From Polytrichum commune (Eukaryota > Streptophyta > Polytrichopsida > Polytrichales > Polytrichaceae), in assembly GCA_950295325.1 (NCBI GenBank), contig OX485804.1, positions 7,626,001 to 7,690,000 on the forward strand: a stretch of DNA of 64,000 nt, written 5' to 3'. Position 1 is the first letter of the stretch. Every line of letters starts with the position of its first letter. The notes under the pieces are model-generated. The model was given only the letters and a program-made list of their open reading frames with translations, ran no database searches and was not told where the DNA came from. The position numbers and the translations under genes are program-made. Below are positions 34,943-44,696 of the stretch, in pieces.

Positions 34943-36419
34943 CACAGTCCGGGGAGTTTTATACAAAAATCGGTACATTTCCGATCTTTTATAAAGACAT
35001 TCGGATTTTTATTTTTTTGCTCGGAAGCTACCTAAATCCAATTTTTATTCTCGGTTAAAAACCGATATTTAAATTTACCATTCGGTAATTTTCCGACTTT
35101 CTGAATTTCATTTCGGTATGTTTCCGAAGATTTGTATTGTATGTCGGATTTGTTTTCTTAAATATTGTAAAACAAAATTGGTGTTATGCTTTTAAAGGGG
35201 TGAATTTTGTTGATAGAAAATCCAAGTATCCTTGGAAGGATTTGAACTTTGCCAAGCCCCCACCAACTTGGGGCCAAGGATTTAGCCTTTAAAAAATATA
35301 TACTGGATTTGTTCGAAGGAGACACAAAAAACATACAATACAATTTCGACTCTCAAGCCGCATAAGGAAGACCAACAACAAGTGTCACATTGAAATTTCA
35401 GAAATAGTTTCTACCTTGTCAAAACAAGGTGCTCCGGGTGTACACGAAGGAAGGCACCAAATAGTTGCGGCTGAGAGAAACTTCATCCCACGCTTTGTAC
35501 TTAACAGCGCCATGCACAAGACGGAGAAGAAAAGCTCTATATTTCACGGCGCCATGCACAAAATTCCAGTGTGATGTCACTGTGAAGTATCAAAATCGTT
35601 GTGAGAGATTCGAGAGATCCAGGAGACAAGCATTGGTTCCGCACAAGTTTGTTTCCTACTCTTCAAGACTTATCTACAGGATTTCAAGAGATTCACGACC
35701 TCCAAAATAGATGTCTCCGAGTGGATCGCAGTGGATCGCCGCACCGAACTGGACCTTCACCCTGGACCTCCGAAACATATGTCACCAACTGGATCGTAGG
35801 TGGATCGCCGCACCGAACTGGACCTCCGAAACATATGTCTCCAACTAGATCGCAGGTGGATCGCCGCACCGAACAGGACCTCCGAAACATATGTCCCCAA
35901 CTAGATCGCAGGCGGATCGCCGCAGGTGGATGCAGAAACAAATAGAAGCGGAAGAGCAGTAGCGAAAGAGCACAGAGAGAAATCCCAATAGAGGAGTGAG
36001 AGGAGTGAGATACTTTGCCCAAGGGACTCAAACTCCTTATACTCGTGAGAGAGGGTCCTTGGGTGCTTAGAGCCTCAAAACCCTAATCGGCCCAGTGAAC
36101 GGAACCAACCCTAAATTAATTAGCCTCCATGGTTCTTGACTTTATGAGTCATGACTCTAGTATTACCCTAGTAGAAATTTCCGCCCTATCCCTAGTCCCT
36201 TCGGCTACTTGCCTAAAATTTAAAAATTGGCTCGGTAAATATCCTAAAATATGATGCCTCAACCGGCTATATTGCCGATCTTTTCTCATTTGAACCGGTC
36301 AATTTCCGACCTTAACAATTTTAAGTCGGTACCTCGTCCGAATCATTGCGAATTCATTCGGAAATCTCCAAAAAATTTCGGCTAGCTCGTAACCAAAGTT
36401 CGGTACTCCCCGTTCATTG
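34943..36419. mobile_element. non-autonomous hAT-like element, copy 1
   Basis: It starts CACAGTCCGGGGAGT and ends ACTCCCCGTTCATTG, giving imperfect 15-bp inverted ends. It is flanked by the 8-bp duplication TTCCAGGA (34,935-34,942 and 36,420-36,427). A second copy at 51,379-52,855 has its own different 8-bp duplication and is the same length and apparently identical. Both ends carry clustered TCGGTA...TTTCCGA motifs, the pattern of subterminal transposase-binding sites. The middle holds a 56-bp tandem repeat (about 35,722-35,935). There is no transposase. The open frames (up to 114 codons) come from the tandem repeat and are not supported as genes. Confidence 0.9.
35228..35281 (-). other. tRNA-like sequence inside the element
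   Basis: On the minus strand ATCCTTGG and CCAAGGAT form an 8-bp end stem. TGGCCCCAAGTTGG resembles a pol III A box and GTTCAAATCC a B box. At 54 nt it is too short for a tRNA. It may be a degenerate SINE head or tRNA-derived fragment captured by the element. It is present in copy 2 at 51,664-51,717. Confidence 0.25.
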
Positions 36420-36427
36420 TTCCAGGA

Positions 36428-38045
36428 CAGACAAACACCACCAAGTAGTTATCTTAAATTGATAAACTTGGAGACATATTAAATTAAACCAAATCCTCCC
36501 CTCTTTTTCCGCCAACAAAATATGCAATGGTCCCGCAACATGGTTCATTCTCACTTCACACTATGCTTGAGGGCCAAAGACTACATAAAATGGCTTTCCC
36601 AACACCCATGGTACGGCCTTTGGATGAGAGTCAAGGGTCCTCACCATTACAAGGTCACGGCTCTTGGCTCATGTGTGAAGTGGCCCTAAGTCCTTCTTGC
36701 CAACATCTATCGATTTCAACATTCCATAATCAATCTCCACATACACATACAATCCAATCCAGTGTAATTTAAACAACTTCAACTTCACATATTCTAAAAG
36801 GAGACAACCCTTGTACATAACTACTTAATATTTTGGTCACCCAAAACACTGTTCCCTCTTATCTCATATACATTTCAAATCCAAGTCTCTATTTCCTATC
36901 CTTCATTCCCAACCATTCCTTAAAACAGTGGCTCCTCTTGCACATAACCCTTTACCTTATTCTTATCTAGTGTCTCCTAATCCTTATCCATTCTTACTAC
37001 CGACACCCTTATTATGGAAAAACTATGCATAACTGCTAAATGGAAGGAGATATGAAGTATATGAGCTAGGTGAACTTCCATAATGCCATGTGCATGAATA
37101 GTGGAGGCTCTCCCATACATCAAACACATGGCTATGCCATAATGCAACTTTCACACATGGAATCATTCAACCTAACAAGGGGATAGTCATCATGCAACAT
37201 GGAAATGAGGACTTAAGGTAATCGTAGACTGCTCAATAGTTACTGGGGAGTTTTAATGACGGAGTACTCTAAGTAATACGTAGGAGTAGGTCTTCATCTA
37301 GAAGTAGGTTGGTTACTTTGGTTACTTTTATCAAGTAACCCACTTCTACTAACTTATGAAACATGCAATTTCAGTACGAGACGGTTGGCAAATCCAAATC
37401 CACTTTAAATCCATTATCCTTGAATATCTTCTTGACATTCTAATAAAAGATTTTCATGTCCATCAACTTTTTAACATGTGTATGGATGGTGTGTCCCTTC
37501 TTTAAGTTTTGAACGTATGTTGCGATGGCATCCATCCCCCTTGACCTTACTCTTAATTACCAGCTATAAACTAACAATGGCCTTGAGGATGTTATCGCCA
37601 ACAAGGAGGAAAATGCAAACTACACGTTTGTAGTGCTATATATTATAACATGTTTGATTGTTAGATTATGATCATAACAATATATAGCTAAGTATGGAGG
37701 GTGGGTGGGGTTGGGAATTTGTAAGGTAGTATCCGGGACATGGGGGGTGCACCTACACTTGATTTATGTATACACGTGCGAGAACCCCTTATTTAGTGCG
37801 TACTATGCATACATTACATTGCGCAAATATTACTCTGCACATTACACACACACAACCATCATATTATAAACTTTAGGATATTGCGTATGGTTCTTCAACC
37901 CCTTAGGAAACTTTAAATAAGCTAGCCAACGTATTCATTGCCAAATGACCGTACTTTTCATCCAAAGGCGACCGTTTCACCAATCCATCCACAAGTCCAC
38001 ATACATTTTACTTATTTCTCATCCAATGCCACTAATGGCAAAAAC
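36428..38045. other. intergenic, nothing recognised
   Basis: AT-rich. It contains the GTGTGAAGTGGCCCTAAG motif at about 36,676 (a possible element end) and a few short frames without motifs. Confidence 0.4.
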
Positions 38046-39899
38046 CAAATGGCTTGTCATTATATCTAAGAAAATAGTCCTAACTAGGACATCGAGAAAG
38101 ACCCGTGCGCAAAGGTGACTGGACCAAGGACAATCGTCAAACAAAAAGAACCAAATGACCACAGACCAAGCAGAATTGTTAAATTAACTAACGTCACTAC
38201 ACTAAATATTGTATTTAGTGTCACCAATTCTTGTAATAGAAATTGGGCATTGTAGATTGCCTTGTTGCAACTATAGTCACTTACTAAGTGTTTTTCATCC
38301 AAATCTCAATCATCCAAGGCAATAATTCGTTACATAAATGTTAGGATGCAAAATATACCAAAGTTTGTTCCATTAATTGGACAGTGTATGAACTAATAAT
38401 AAGTTGGGATGCCAAAACTTGTCAACTTATTCATAAGAACTGTCATTAAAATAGGTATGGCAATTACACAAAATACCATATGACACTAAATACAAAATTT
38501 AGTATTATACCAAAGTAACCCCACACCCGGGGAGATTGCATAGGTGTGTACCTCTCATTCATCGAACAGAGAAGTGATGAAATAGTATGTAGTTTGGAGC
38601 TTGTTGTTTTGAGTTGACTTGAAAATGGAATTAGTTTTAAAGACCAAGTCTATTCCTAGTCAAGTCATTGGAGATGAATCAACCACAATCCAAGGGGGGG
38701 GGGGGGGTCAAGTTATCTGTGACTCAAGATAAGCCTCGCAAGTGGGTGTATGCACAATACCTTGACTTATTTTTGCAATGTCAAACGTCCATAAGCAAGG
38801 TCGAGGCATCCATGGTCGACCAAGTCCATTTCACCGCTCACTAGGGTCATGTAATGGCGCCATAGATGAGATCTACAATTTCCGACGAACAAAGTTAAAG
38901 TTTATGTGGTGGTAACTTGTGATTGATTACCGTCATAAGAGTTTTGACAATTGACGTAGCAAAAGAGTAGCATTGAGACAAGCGGTTGTAGATCGACTAT
39001 GCGTACCCCTAAAATTCACGCTTCGAAATTTGTGACAATTTCCATATTCAAGAAAATTTTATTTAGAAGTAATAGCATTCTCCTTGGAATTTGTTCCTCT
39101 TTGGAAGAAAAGGAGTTCCCCTCTATTCCTCCTCCTAAACATATGCAAACTCTCTTATTTTATCAGTTATAAATGCCTTGACCTTAGTTGCCATGTGGTG
39201 CTACCCTACAGAGGTTTCGACTTTCGGAATACGCTACAAGTTTTTGTTGTTGAAGACTTTGTCATTCCAACAAACCCGGATGGCTCAACTCCACATGTTC
39301 GAGGACATGCGGGTGCAAGATGCAAGATGAAAGTGGAGAATTGACTGCTAGTTACAGATGAACCGGTGAAGTTGAAGAAAATTAGAGGTTGAAGTTCAAG
39401 GCTTCAGTAAAATAAGCGATATTTCAACCAATGAAGGAAAAAACTGGAGGATGTGCACATGCAACGTGTTGGACTTGGATACACTAGAATCTCGACTGAT
39501 AATGCCCAAAAACCTCCGCCAACACTGCTTGGAATCCTCCCCGAACTTGCGTAAGAAGTTGCCCCACATATAATGAAAGCTAGCCTTTGTGTGTATTTGC
39601 AGACACTTTGAAAATGTGGCCAAGACGATTTCATCTATGATGAATGTGTGTGCCGACTATGGTGGAGCATTCATCCTCCGCATAATATCTCTCCCAAGTC
39701 TTAGCGGATGAAATTCTACATGTCTGAACATTACCTAGTGCGAAGCACTACTATGGCCTACTTAGGTGTGGCCGTGCAAGCTCATTGAGACCCACCAAGG
39801 AATTTCGCCTCACTCGGTTGGGGTTCGAAGTGTGACCTATCTCAACGTTGTACCCAACTAGGGTGAAGTTGCACCTCCTTCATGAAATATACAAATAAC
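38046..39899 (+). repeat. second duplicated block, copy 2
   Basis: Homologous to 31,146-32,520 (see there). The extra segment at about 39,256-39,763 is not in copy 1. Part of it (about 39,180-39,690) resembles the DNA upstream of the ROCO genes. Confidence 0.75.
39180..39690 (+). repeat. diverged third copy of the ROCO 5' region
   Basis: GTTGAAGACTTTGTCATT, CCTCAACTC-like and CAAGG-like strings follow in the same order as at 20,345-20,410. CTATGGTGGAGCATTCATCC matches ACGATGGTGGAGCATCCATC at 20,683. Homology stops before the LRR exon would begin, so no coding part is retained. The minus-strand frames here are not supported. Confidence 0.55.
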
Positions 39900-40073
39900 C
39901 CAACACTTGTATCTAAGTAAAGTTGGACATATTCTCAAAATTTGGACTTTTGGGGTGCCTCATATCTATGGGGGGATTCGTCGATACACTTCCAAGATAT
40001 GTGAATTCTATGGGAGATATGTGAATCCTTGTTGAAAATCTGAATGCCATGATGATAAAACATGATAAAAATA

Positions 40074-40730
40074 GGGGATCGCTATTTCCACACCTTTTTT
40101 GGCTAGATTCACACCTTTTTGCTGGTTCGGTTGGCGTTGCACTGAGGCGCTACATATAAGATTCTTCATGGTGCATCCGGACCGTTGATCCACCAAGGCC
40201 CATCCAAGGGCCTCAATGATCCTAGGTGGCGGTGGGGCGGGGGTGGTGCTTGCCACCAAGGCGGGGTGGGGCCGTGGGCCTCATGTCTTTTTTGGGGAGG
40301 CCGGATTTAGGGTGGTGTCGGGCCTAGTGGCTAGGTGGGCCCAGTGGCTAGGCCTACTTATTATATAACTAGTTAGTTAGCCTTACTCTACTTACTAAAT
40401 GACTAGTTGGTTACCCTTACTCTACTTACTAAATAACTAGTAGGCCTAGCCACTGGGCCCGCCTAGCCACTAGGCCCGACACCACCCTAAATCCGGCCTC
40501 CCCAAAAAAGACATGAGGCCCACGGCCCCACCCCGCCTTGGTGGCAAGCACCACCCCCGCCCCCCACCCCACCGCCACCTAGGATCATTGAGGCCCTTGG
40601 ATGGGCCTTGGTGGATCAACGGTCCGGATGCACCATGAAGAATCTTATATGTAGCGCCTCAGTGCAACGCCAACCGAACCAGCAAAAAGGTGTGAATCTA
40701 GCCAAAAAAGGTGTGGAAATAGCGATCCCC
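40074..40730. mobile_element. foldback DNA transposon with about 285-bp inverted repeats
   Basis: Ends GGGGATCGCTATTTCCACAC are inverted at 40,074 and 40,730. The arms 40,074-40,358 and 40,439-40,730 nearly fill the element and are almost identical apart from a short C-rich insertion. The 8-bp duplication TAAAAATA flanks it (40,066-40,073 and 40,731-40,738). It shares GGCCTCATGTCT and GGCTAGGCGGGC-type inner arm motifs with the 16,850 element, so both belong to one family. The GC-rich arms create spurious proline-rich frames. Confidence 0.88.
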
Positions 40731-40794
40731 TAAAAATATTGAATATCTATTCCTCGGTGTTAAATATATATAACTAAATATTTTGAATGGTGGG

Positions 40795-41620
40795 CATCAT
40801 ATATTTTGGTATTAAACCTGCAACTGCAGTCTGGGGCAAGCATCACCGGGACCCCCTATTTGTAATTTTTTTTTAATTCATACATTAATCGTATCAATGA
40901 GCTCCCCTCGTGCATGTTAACTTATACAGTCCTATTGTGGACACTTCCAATTCCACAAACAAAAAGAAAAGAAAAGAGACGACTCCCTTGTTGCCATCGG
41001 TGTAAATGTTGGTGTTGTTTCATCTTCAACTTTCTCCAAGTGTACATGAAATCTTGAAATGGGCATCACGAGAATTAGAGGCCCGTTGAATGCTATTGCC
41101 TCTTTTAACAAATGAACACCTTGAACAGGCACGGACAAGCCAACCTCCACCCATCTCCCCCAAGGGCAAGCTCCTATGTTCCTAGACGATTTATTAAGAA
41201 TCCATGGTCAGCCATAAAACCCCACTTGGTATGATTGGGTGGACTATAAGTGACATGGTGCACTAGGAATTTAGTGCTAAGAAGGTCACCCATCTAAGTA
41301 ACATTGTGGCCCTAAGTGGCTTTAACCTTGGAATTTCAGTGGAATCCAATTTAAGGCCTTGGGTTTAATCCACCTTCATTCCACAAACAAGTTGATTGTT
41401 TGATCATTTTGGGAATTGTCTCATTTGGTCCATGGGCCAACAACGGAATATGGACCCGTTTAAGGAAGAAGGGCAACCCTCTCTCCAATGAGGGTTGCAA
41501 TAAATTTTCTCCTTTATCTTGAACTAAGAACCGGTACAAATCCACTCTTTTAAAGATAGCCACCCTCATTAAGTGGTATATGACTCACGCACTTTTACTA
41601 CCGCATGTCGGAGAGTTCAA
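40795..41620. repeat. dispersed repeat, copy 2 (pair of 2,555-3,350)
   Basis: Collinear with the block near 2.6-3.3 kb in the same orientation, with moderate divergence and small indels (an extra ATTTTGGGAATTG-like piece near 41,405). No gene is supported. Confidence 0.7.
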
Positions 41621-41891
41621 GAGATGAGGAATATAATCAAGGATGCACATGCATACTTTATAGAATTAACTATTTAATTGAACTTAATGATTTCTAATCA
41701 ACATTTACATGCTCCCTTTTGTCATTTATGGGTAGGATAAAAGACATGAAACAACGTTTTGAATTAAATAATTTGACTTGCTAAGAAAACATGTGTGAAT
41801 GCGTGCATACGAGGGTGCGTTGTCACCCCACTACTAACCCATTCACAAAGGCTCGGTTGTGTTGCACATGGAGAGAGCCCTTTATCCCTAG

Positions 41892-43493
41892 CAGTGTTCA
41901 AGATTGAAGCCCTCATATGAGTTTCATTTTGAAGGGCTCTAAAATTTGAGCCCTTCGGTTGAAGGGCTAGTTCAAATTCAAGACGTCAATTCAGTAATAT
42001 AGAAATAAAATATAAAAAACTCATATTAAACTTATGCATGATTTATATGGTGCATGCTTCCAATACAATGTGAAGAATTAAGAATCAACCATCTAACTCC
42101 ACCTCTTCTAGTGATAATGCCCTACGCTTGTTGGTTCTTGTGCCAATTTTCCAAGATTCAAAAATACTATCCCAATCCATGAATTCAACTCCTAACCCAT
42201 TTAGACTAACCCTCATTAAAGCATCTAGTGTGTCAAGGTTGAGTCTAGTTCTCCTTTCACTCTTAACCCAATTTTGCTTTGAAAAACCACGCTCACAAAC
42301 AACAGTGCTAGTTGGGATCACAAGTATGGCTTGCCATAGCGACATCATAGTTGGCCAATTAATCATGAACTCCCGGTCATTGCCACAAAAAACCCAAGCT
42401 TCTTGCATACTTCGGCGTTCACAAACGGAACATAACATCTCCACGAATTCTAGCAATTCCGCATTGCATTGATTAACAAGGTCATCGCTCCAACGGAAAT
42501 GTGTCACCAACCGGTTCAACCATTGTTCCGTTAATGTCCCTCTGTCCAATTCATCTACGGGATAGTGCTTCGGGCTAAAAAGCCGGGCCGCATTGAAAAT
42601 GGACAAGTCAGGAAATCGATCATTGAGTGAATCGATGATTTTCTGCACATACTGCCTCCCCAACATGATGCATGCCTCCAATGAGCCTCCTACGTCACAC
42701 TCGGGCATGGAATCATAATGCAAGATATGCATTTTTTCACACCCAAAACTATCAACATACAATATTTGCCCATTGGGTACCACCTCGCGGAGAAACTTTC
42801 CTAGGTGTTTGGTTGTCAGGCCAAAACTTACACCCAGATAGTGTCTACGAAACAAGCTGATTGTTACATCAATCGTAGAAGCTATGCTAGTGATATCTAC
42901 AAGATCAAACTGAAACTTGCGATTGACCTTATTCAACTCTGATAATATATCAGCTAGCATGTGAATGAAAAATTGGAACTGAAGAGAAGTTAGATCCTTG
43001 TACCATGTGGGTTCTTCAACCTCCCAAGTTTCTAAAATTGCAGGCATACAAAATACCAATCTCTCCATGACCAAGCCACAGGATAACCATCTCACCGAAT
43101 GGATCTGTAAAGTTGCACGGGATTTCAAATCAGCACTGATTTCACATTGATTGAATCACATCACACTACAACACTGACTCAATGCTTACCAAAGAAAGGG
43201 TTGGATTCCAATCTTTTGCAAGACCTAAAAAGTTGAATTCCAAGTCAGATCGATGTTGAATGAATCATTTGCTAGGTGTTGAGGTTGTCACTGTAGCGAC
43301 CTCCTCGTTGCTGTAACGACCTCCTCGTCACTGTAGCGCTACAGTGTTGACGGGTGTAAAAAATTTGAAGACGTCAAGTGAAGTTTTCATTTTGAGTTTG
43401 GGGTTGCATTTTGAAGGGCTGTTTTGAGAGAGGTATATTTTGAAGGGCCAAATCGCGTTTGAAGGGCATTGAAGACTTCAATCTTGAACACTG
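41892..43493 (-). mobile_element. hAT transposon, 1.6 kb, internally deleted
   Basis: Perfect 18-bp inverted ends (CAGTGTTCAAGATTGAAG) occur at 41,892-41,909 and 43,476-43,493. They are flanked by an exact 8-bp duplication ATCCCTAG (41,884-41,891 and 43,494-43,501). GAAGGGC motifs repeat at both subterminal regions (about 41,930-41,970 and 43,412-43,470). It encodes the C-terminal part of a hAT transposase on the minus strand. Only about 350 bp separate that ORF from the 5' end, so the zinc finger and first catalytic part are missing. Confidence 0.95.
42085..43128 (-). CDS. hAT-family transposase, C-terminal part
   Basis: 347 aa, open throughout. The start region RATLQIHSVRWLSCGLVMERL resembles the 'RW.S...' block of hAT transposases of the ZNF862/DUF4371-like group. 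The C-terminus (about residues 255-315) holds WPTMMSLWQAILVIPTSTVV, CERGFS and a following NLDTLDALMRVSL, the hAT dimerisation signature. A full-length hAT transposase is usually 600-900 aa with an N-terminal BED zinc finger, which is absent. The product is therefore probably inactive alone, but could be a regulator or a domesticated fragment. The ATG is the first available in frame; coding may begin in a lost exon. Confidence 0.8.
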   Translation of the reverse strand: MKSRATLQIHSVRWLSCGLVMERLVFCMPAILETWEVEEPTWYKDLTSLQFQFFIHMLADILSELNKVNRKFQFDLVDITSIASTIDVTISLFRRHYLGVSFGLTTKHLGKFLREVVPNGQILYVDSFGCEKMHILHYDSMPECDVGGSLEACIMLGRQYVQKIIDSLNDRFPDLSIFNAARLFSPKHYPVDELDRGTLTEQWLNRLVTHFRWSDDLVNQCNAELLEFVEMLCSVCERRSMQEAWVFCGNDREFMINWPTMMSLWQAILVIPTSTVVCERGFSKQNWVKSERRTRLNLDTLDALMRVSLNGLGVEFMDWDSIFESWKIGTRTNKRRALSLEEVELDG

Positions 43494-43501
43494 ATCCCTA
43501 G

Positions 43502-44180
43502 TGTTATTAAAATTCTATATATTTTAGGAAGTTTGTGTGGTGAGTGGGAAAGGCTCAGGGCGATGATTGGCTCCTCGTAGAGCGAGGGGGTACACTGGGC
43601 ATATGACTATGGGCTACCTTGATTGGTGAGACTCCTAGTAACAAGGCATCAAGGGCAATTATGTAGTGGAAGAGAGCAACTTCCAACAAAGGTTTTCCAA
43701 CAAGCACAGAGGCTCCAGGAATGGACTCTTCATACCACGTACAAACTAATGTGAGTGTAAGAAGGGGTATTATTTGAGGCATCAACGTACATACTACACG
43801 TAAGGGAGAGATCTTATTTATCTCTAGTGTGTACATTTAGAAAGAGGTTTTCTTAATTTGAAGTAAAGGCATGTGTACAAACAGGGGCCCTAAGGTTTGG
43901 AGTAAAAATTGGCAATAGATGTATTGGTTTCATCCAATTCACGTTTTCATCCATTGTTGTCTAATGGTAATAGTCCTCAATGACTACCCTGTGCATTCTT
44001 GTTAGGGTTTGCATTTGGGTTCTAGGTTTTTACAAATTGGAGGGTCTTGGACAAATCAAGGGCTTCCTTGAGTTTTCCTCTCCGGATTATTATGCTATGC
44101 TCTTTGTTTATTTGATGCAATTTTTGAGTTACATGCTTGATGAAAAATTGTTCAATGACTTTCAAATTGGAAAGTGAAAG
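43502..44180. other. intergenic, nothing recognised
   Basis: It includes the 43,765-43,885 piece homologous to 32,535-32,660. No gene or structured RNA is recognised. Confidence 0.4.
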
Positions 44181-44688
44181 CCCAGGGAGTGCACTCTTCA
44201 AGTACTGTAAATATACACGTGCGTGCACAAAAGGGGTATTATTTAGAACAAGCATGTACAAAATGTACGTACAAGAGTCATATTGCTATTAAGCAGGAAG
44301 TAGATATACATGAGGCTGGAGATAAGGCTATAGAAAAATATATGTAAAGTACGCGTTTACGCGTTTACGCGTTCAAGTCAGACCTGGACCAAGAATCATG
44401 TGTTTTTTCATCCACTAAGTAACAACTTTATAACTAAAAATCCATAATTTGATATTATACATATAATAGGGCCATATTTTTGCATTTCCAAACATTTGTA
44501 CACATGTTATATACAATTTATGTATTTGTTTTTGGACCCTTGTGTACGTATGGAAATGTATTTTGAAGCAATGAGATTTGTAAGTATATTGCTCGATTTT
44601 AGCAAAAATAAAATGTATACATGGGTATTTTAATAAGGGGTATGCACGCACGTGATGCTTGGTTTTAATGAATAGTGCACTCCCTGAG
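44181..44688. mobile_element. hAT-type MITE (GGGAGTGCACTC family)
   Basis: The left end is CCCAGGGAGTGCACTCTTCA and the reverse complement of the right end is CTCAGGGAGTGCACTATTCA. CACGTGCGTGCA follows in both arms. An exact 8-bp duplication AGTGAAAG flanks it (44,173-44,180 and 44,689-44,696). A small ACGCGTTT triplication lies at about 44,351-44,372. No ORF is supported. Confidence 0.8.
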
Positions 44689-44696
44689 AGTGAAAG

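Noticed and set aside
35693-36031. 112- and 114-codon frames in the 1477-bp element (also 52,037-52,467)
   Set aside because: They arise on both strands from the 56-bp tandem repeat (56 is not a multiple of 3, so the frame shifts each unit) and show no domain.
34943-36419. Solo LTR of a retrotransposon
   Set aside because: It lacks TG...CA ends and has an 8-bp rather than a 4-6-bp target duplication; weak inverted ends fit a DNA transposon better.
40008-40259. Proline-rich minus-strand frame
   Set aside because: It lies in the GC-rich arm of the foldback element, and the mirror arm yields an equivalent frame.
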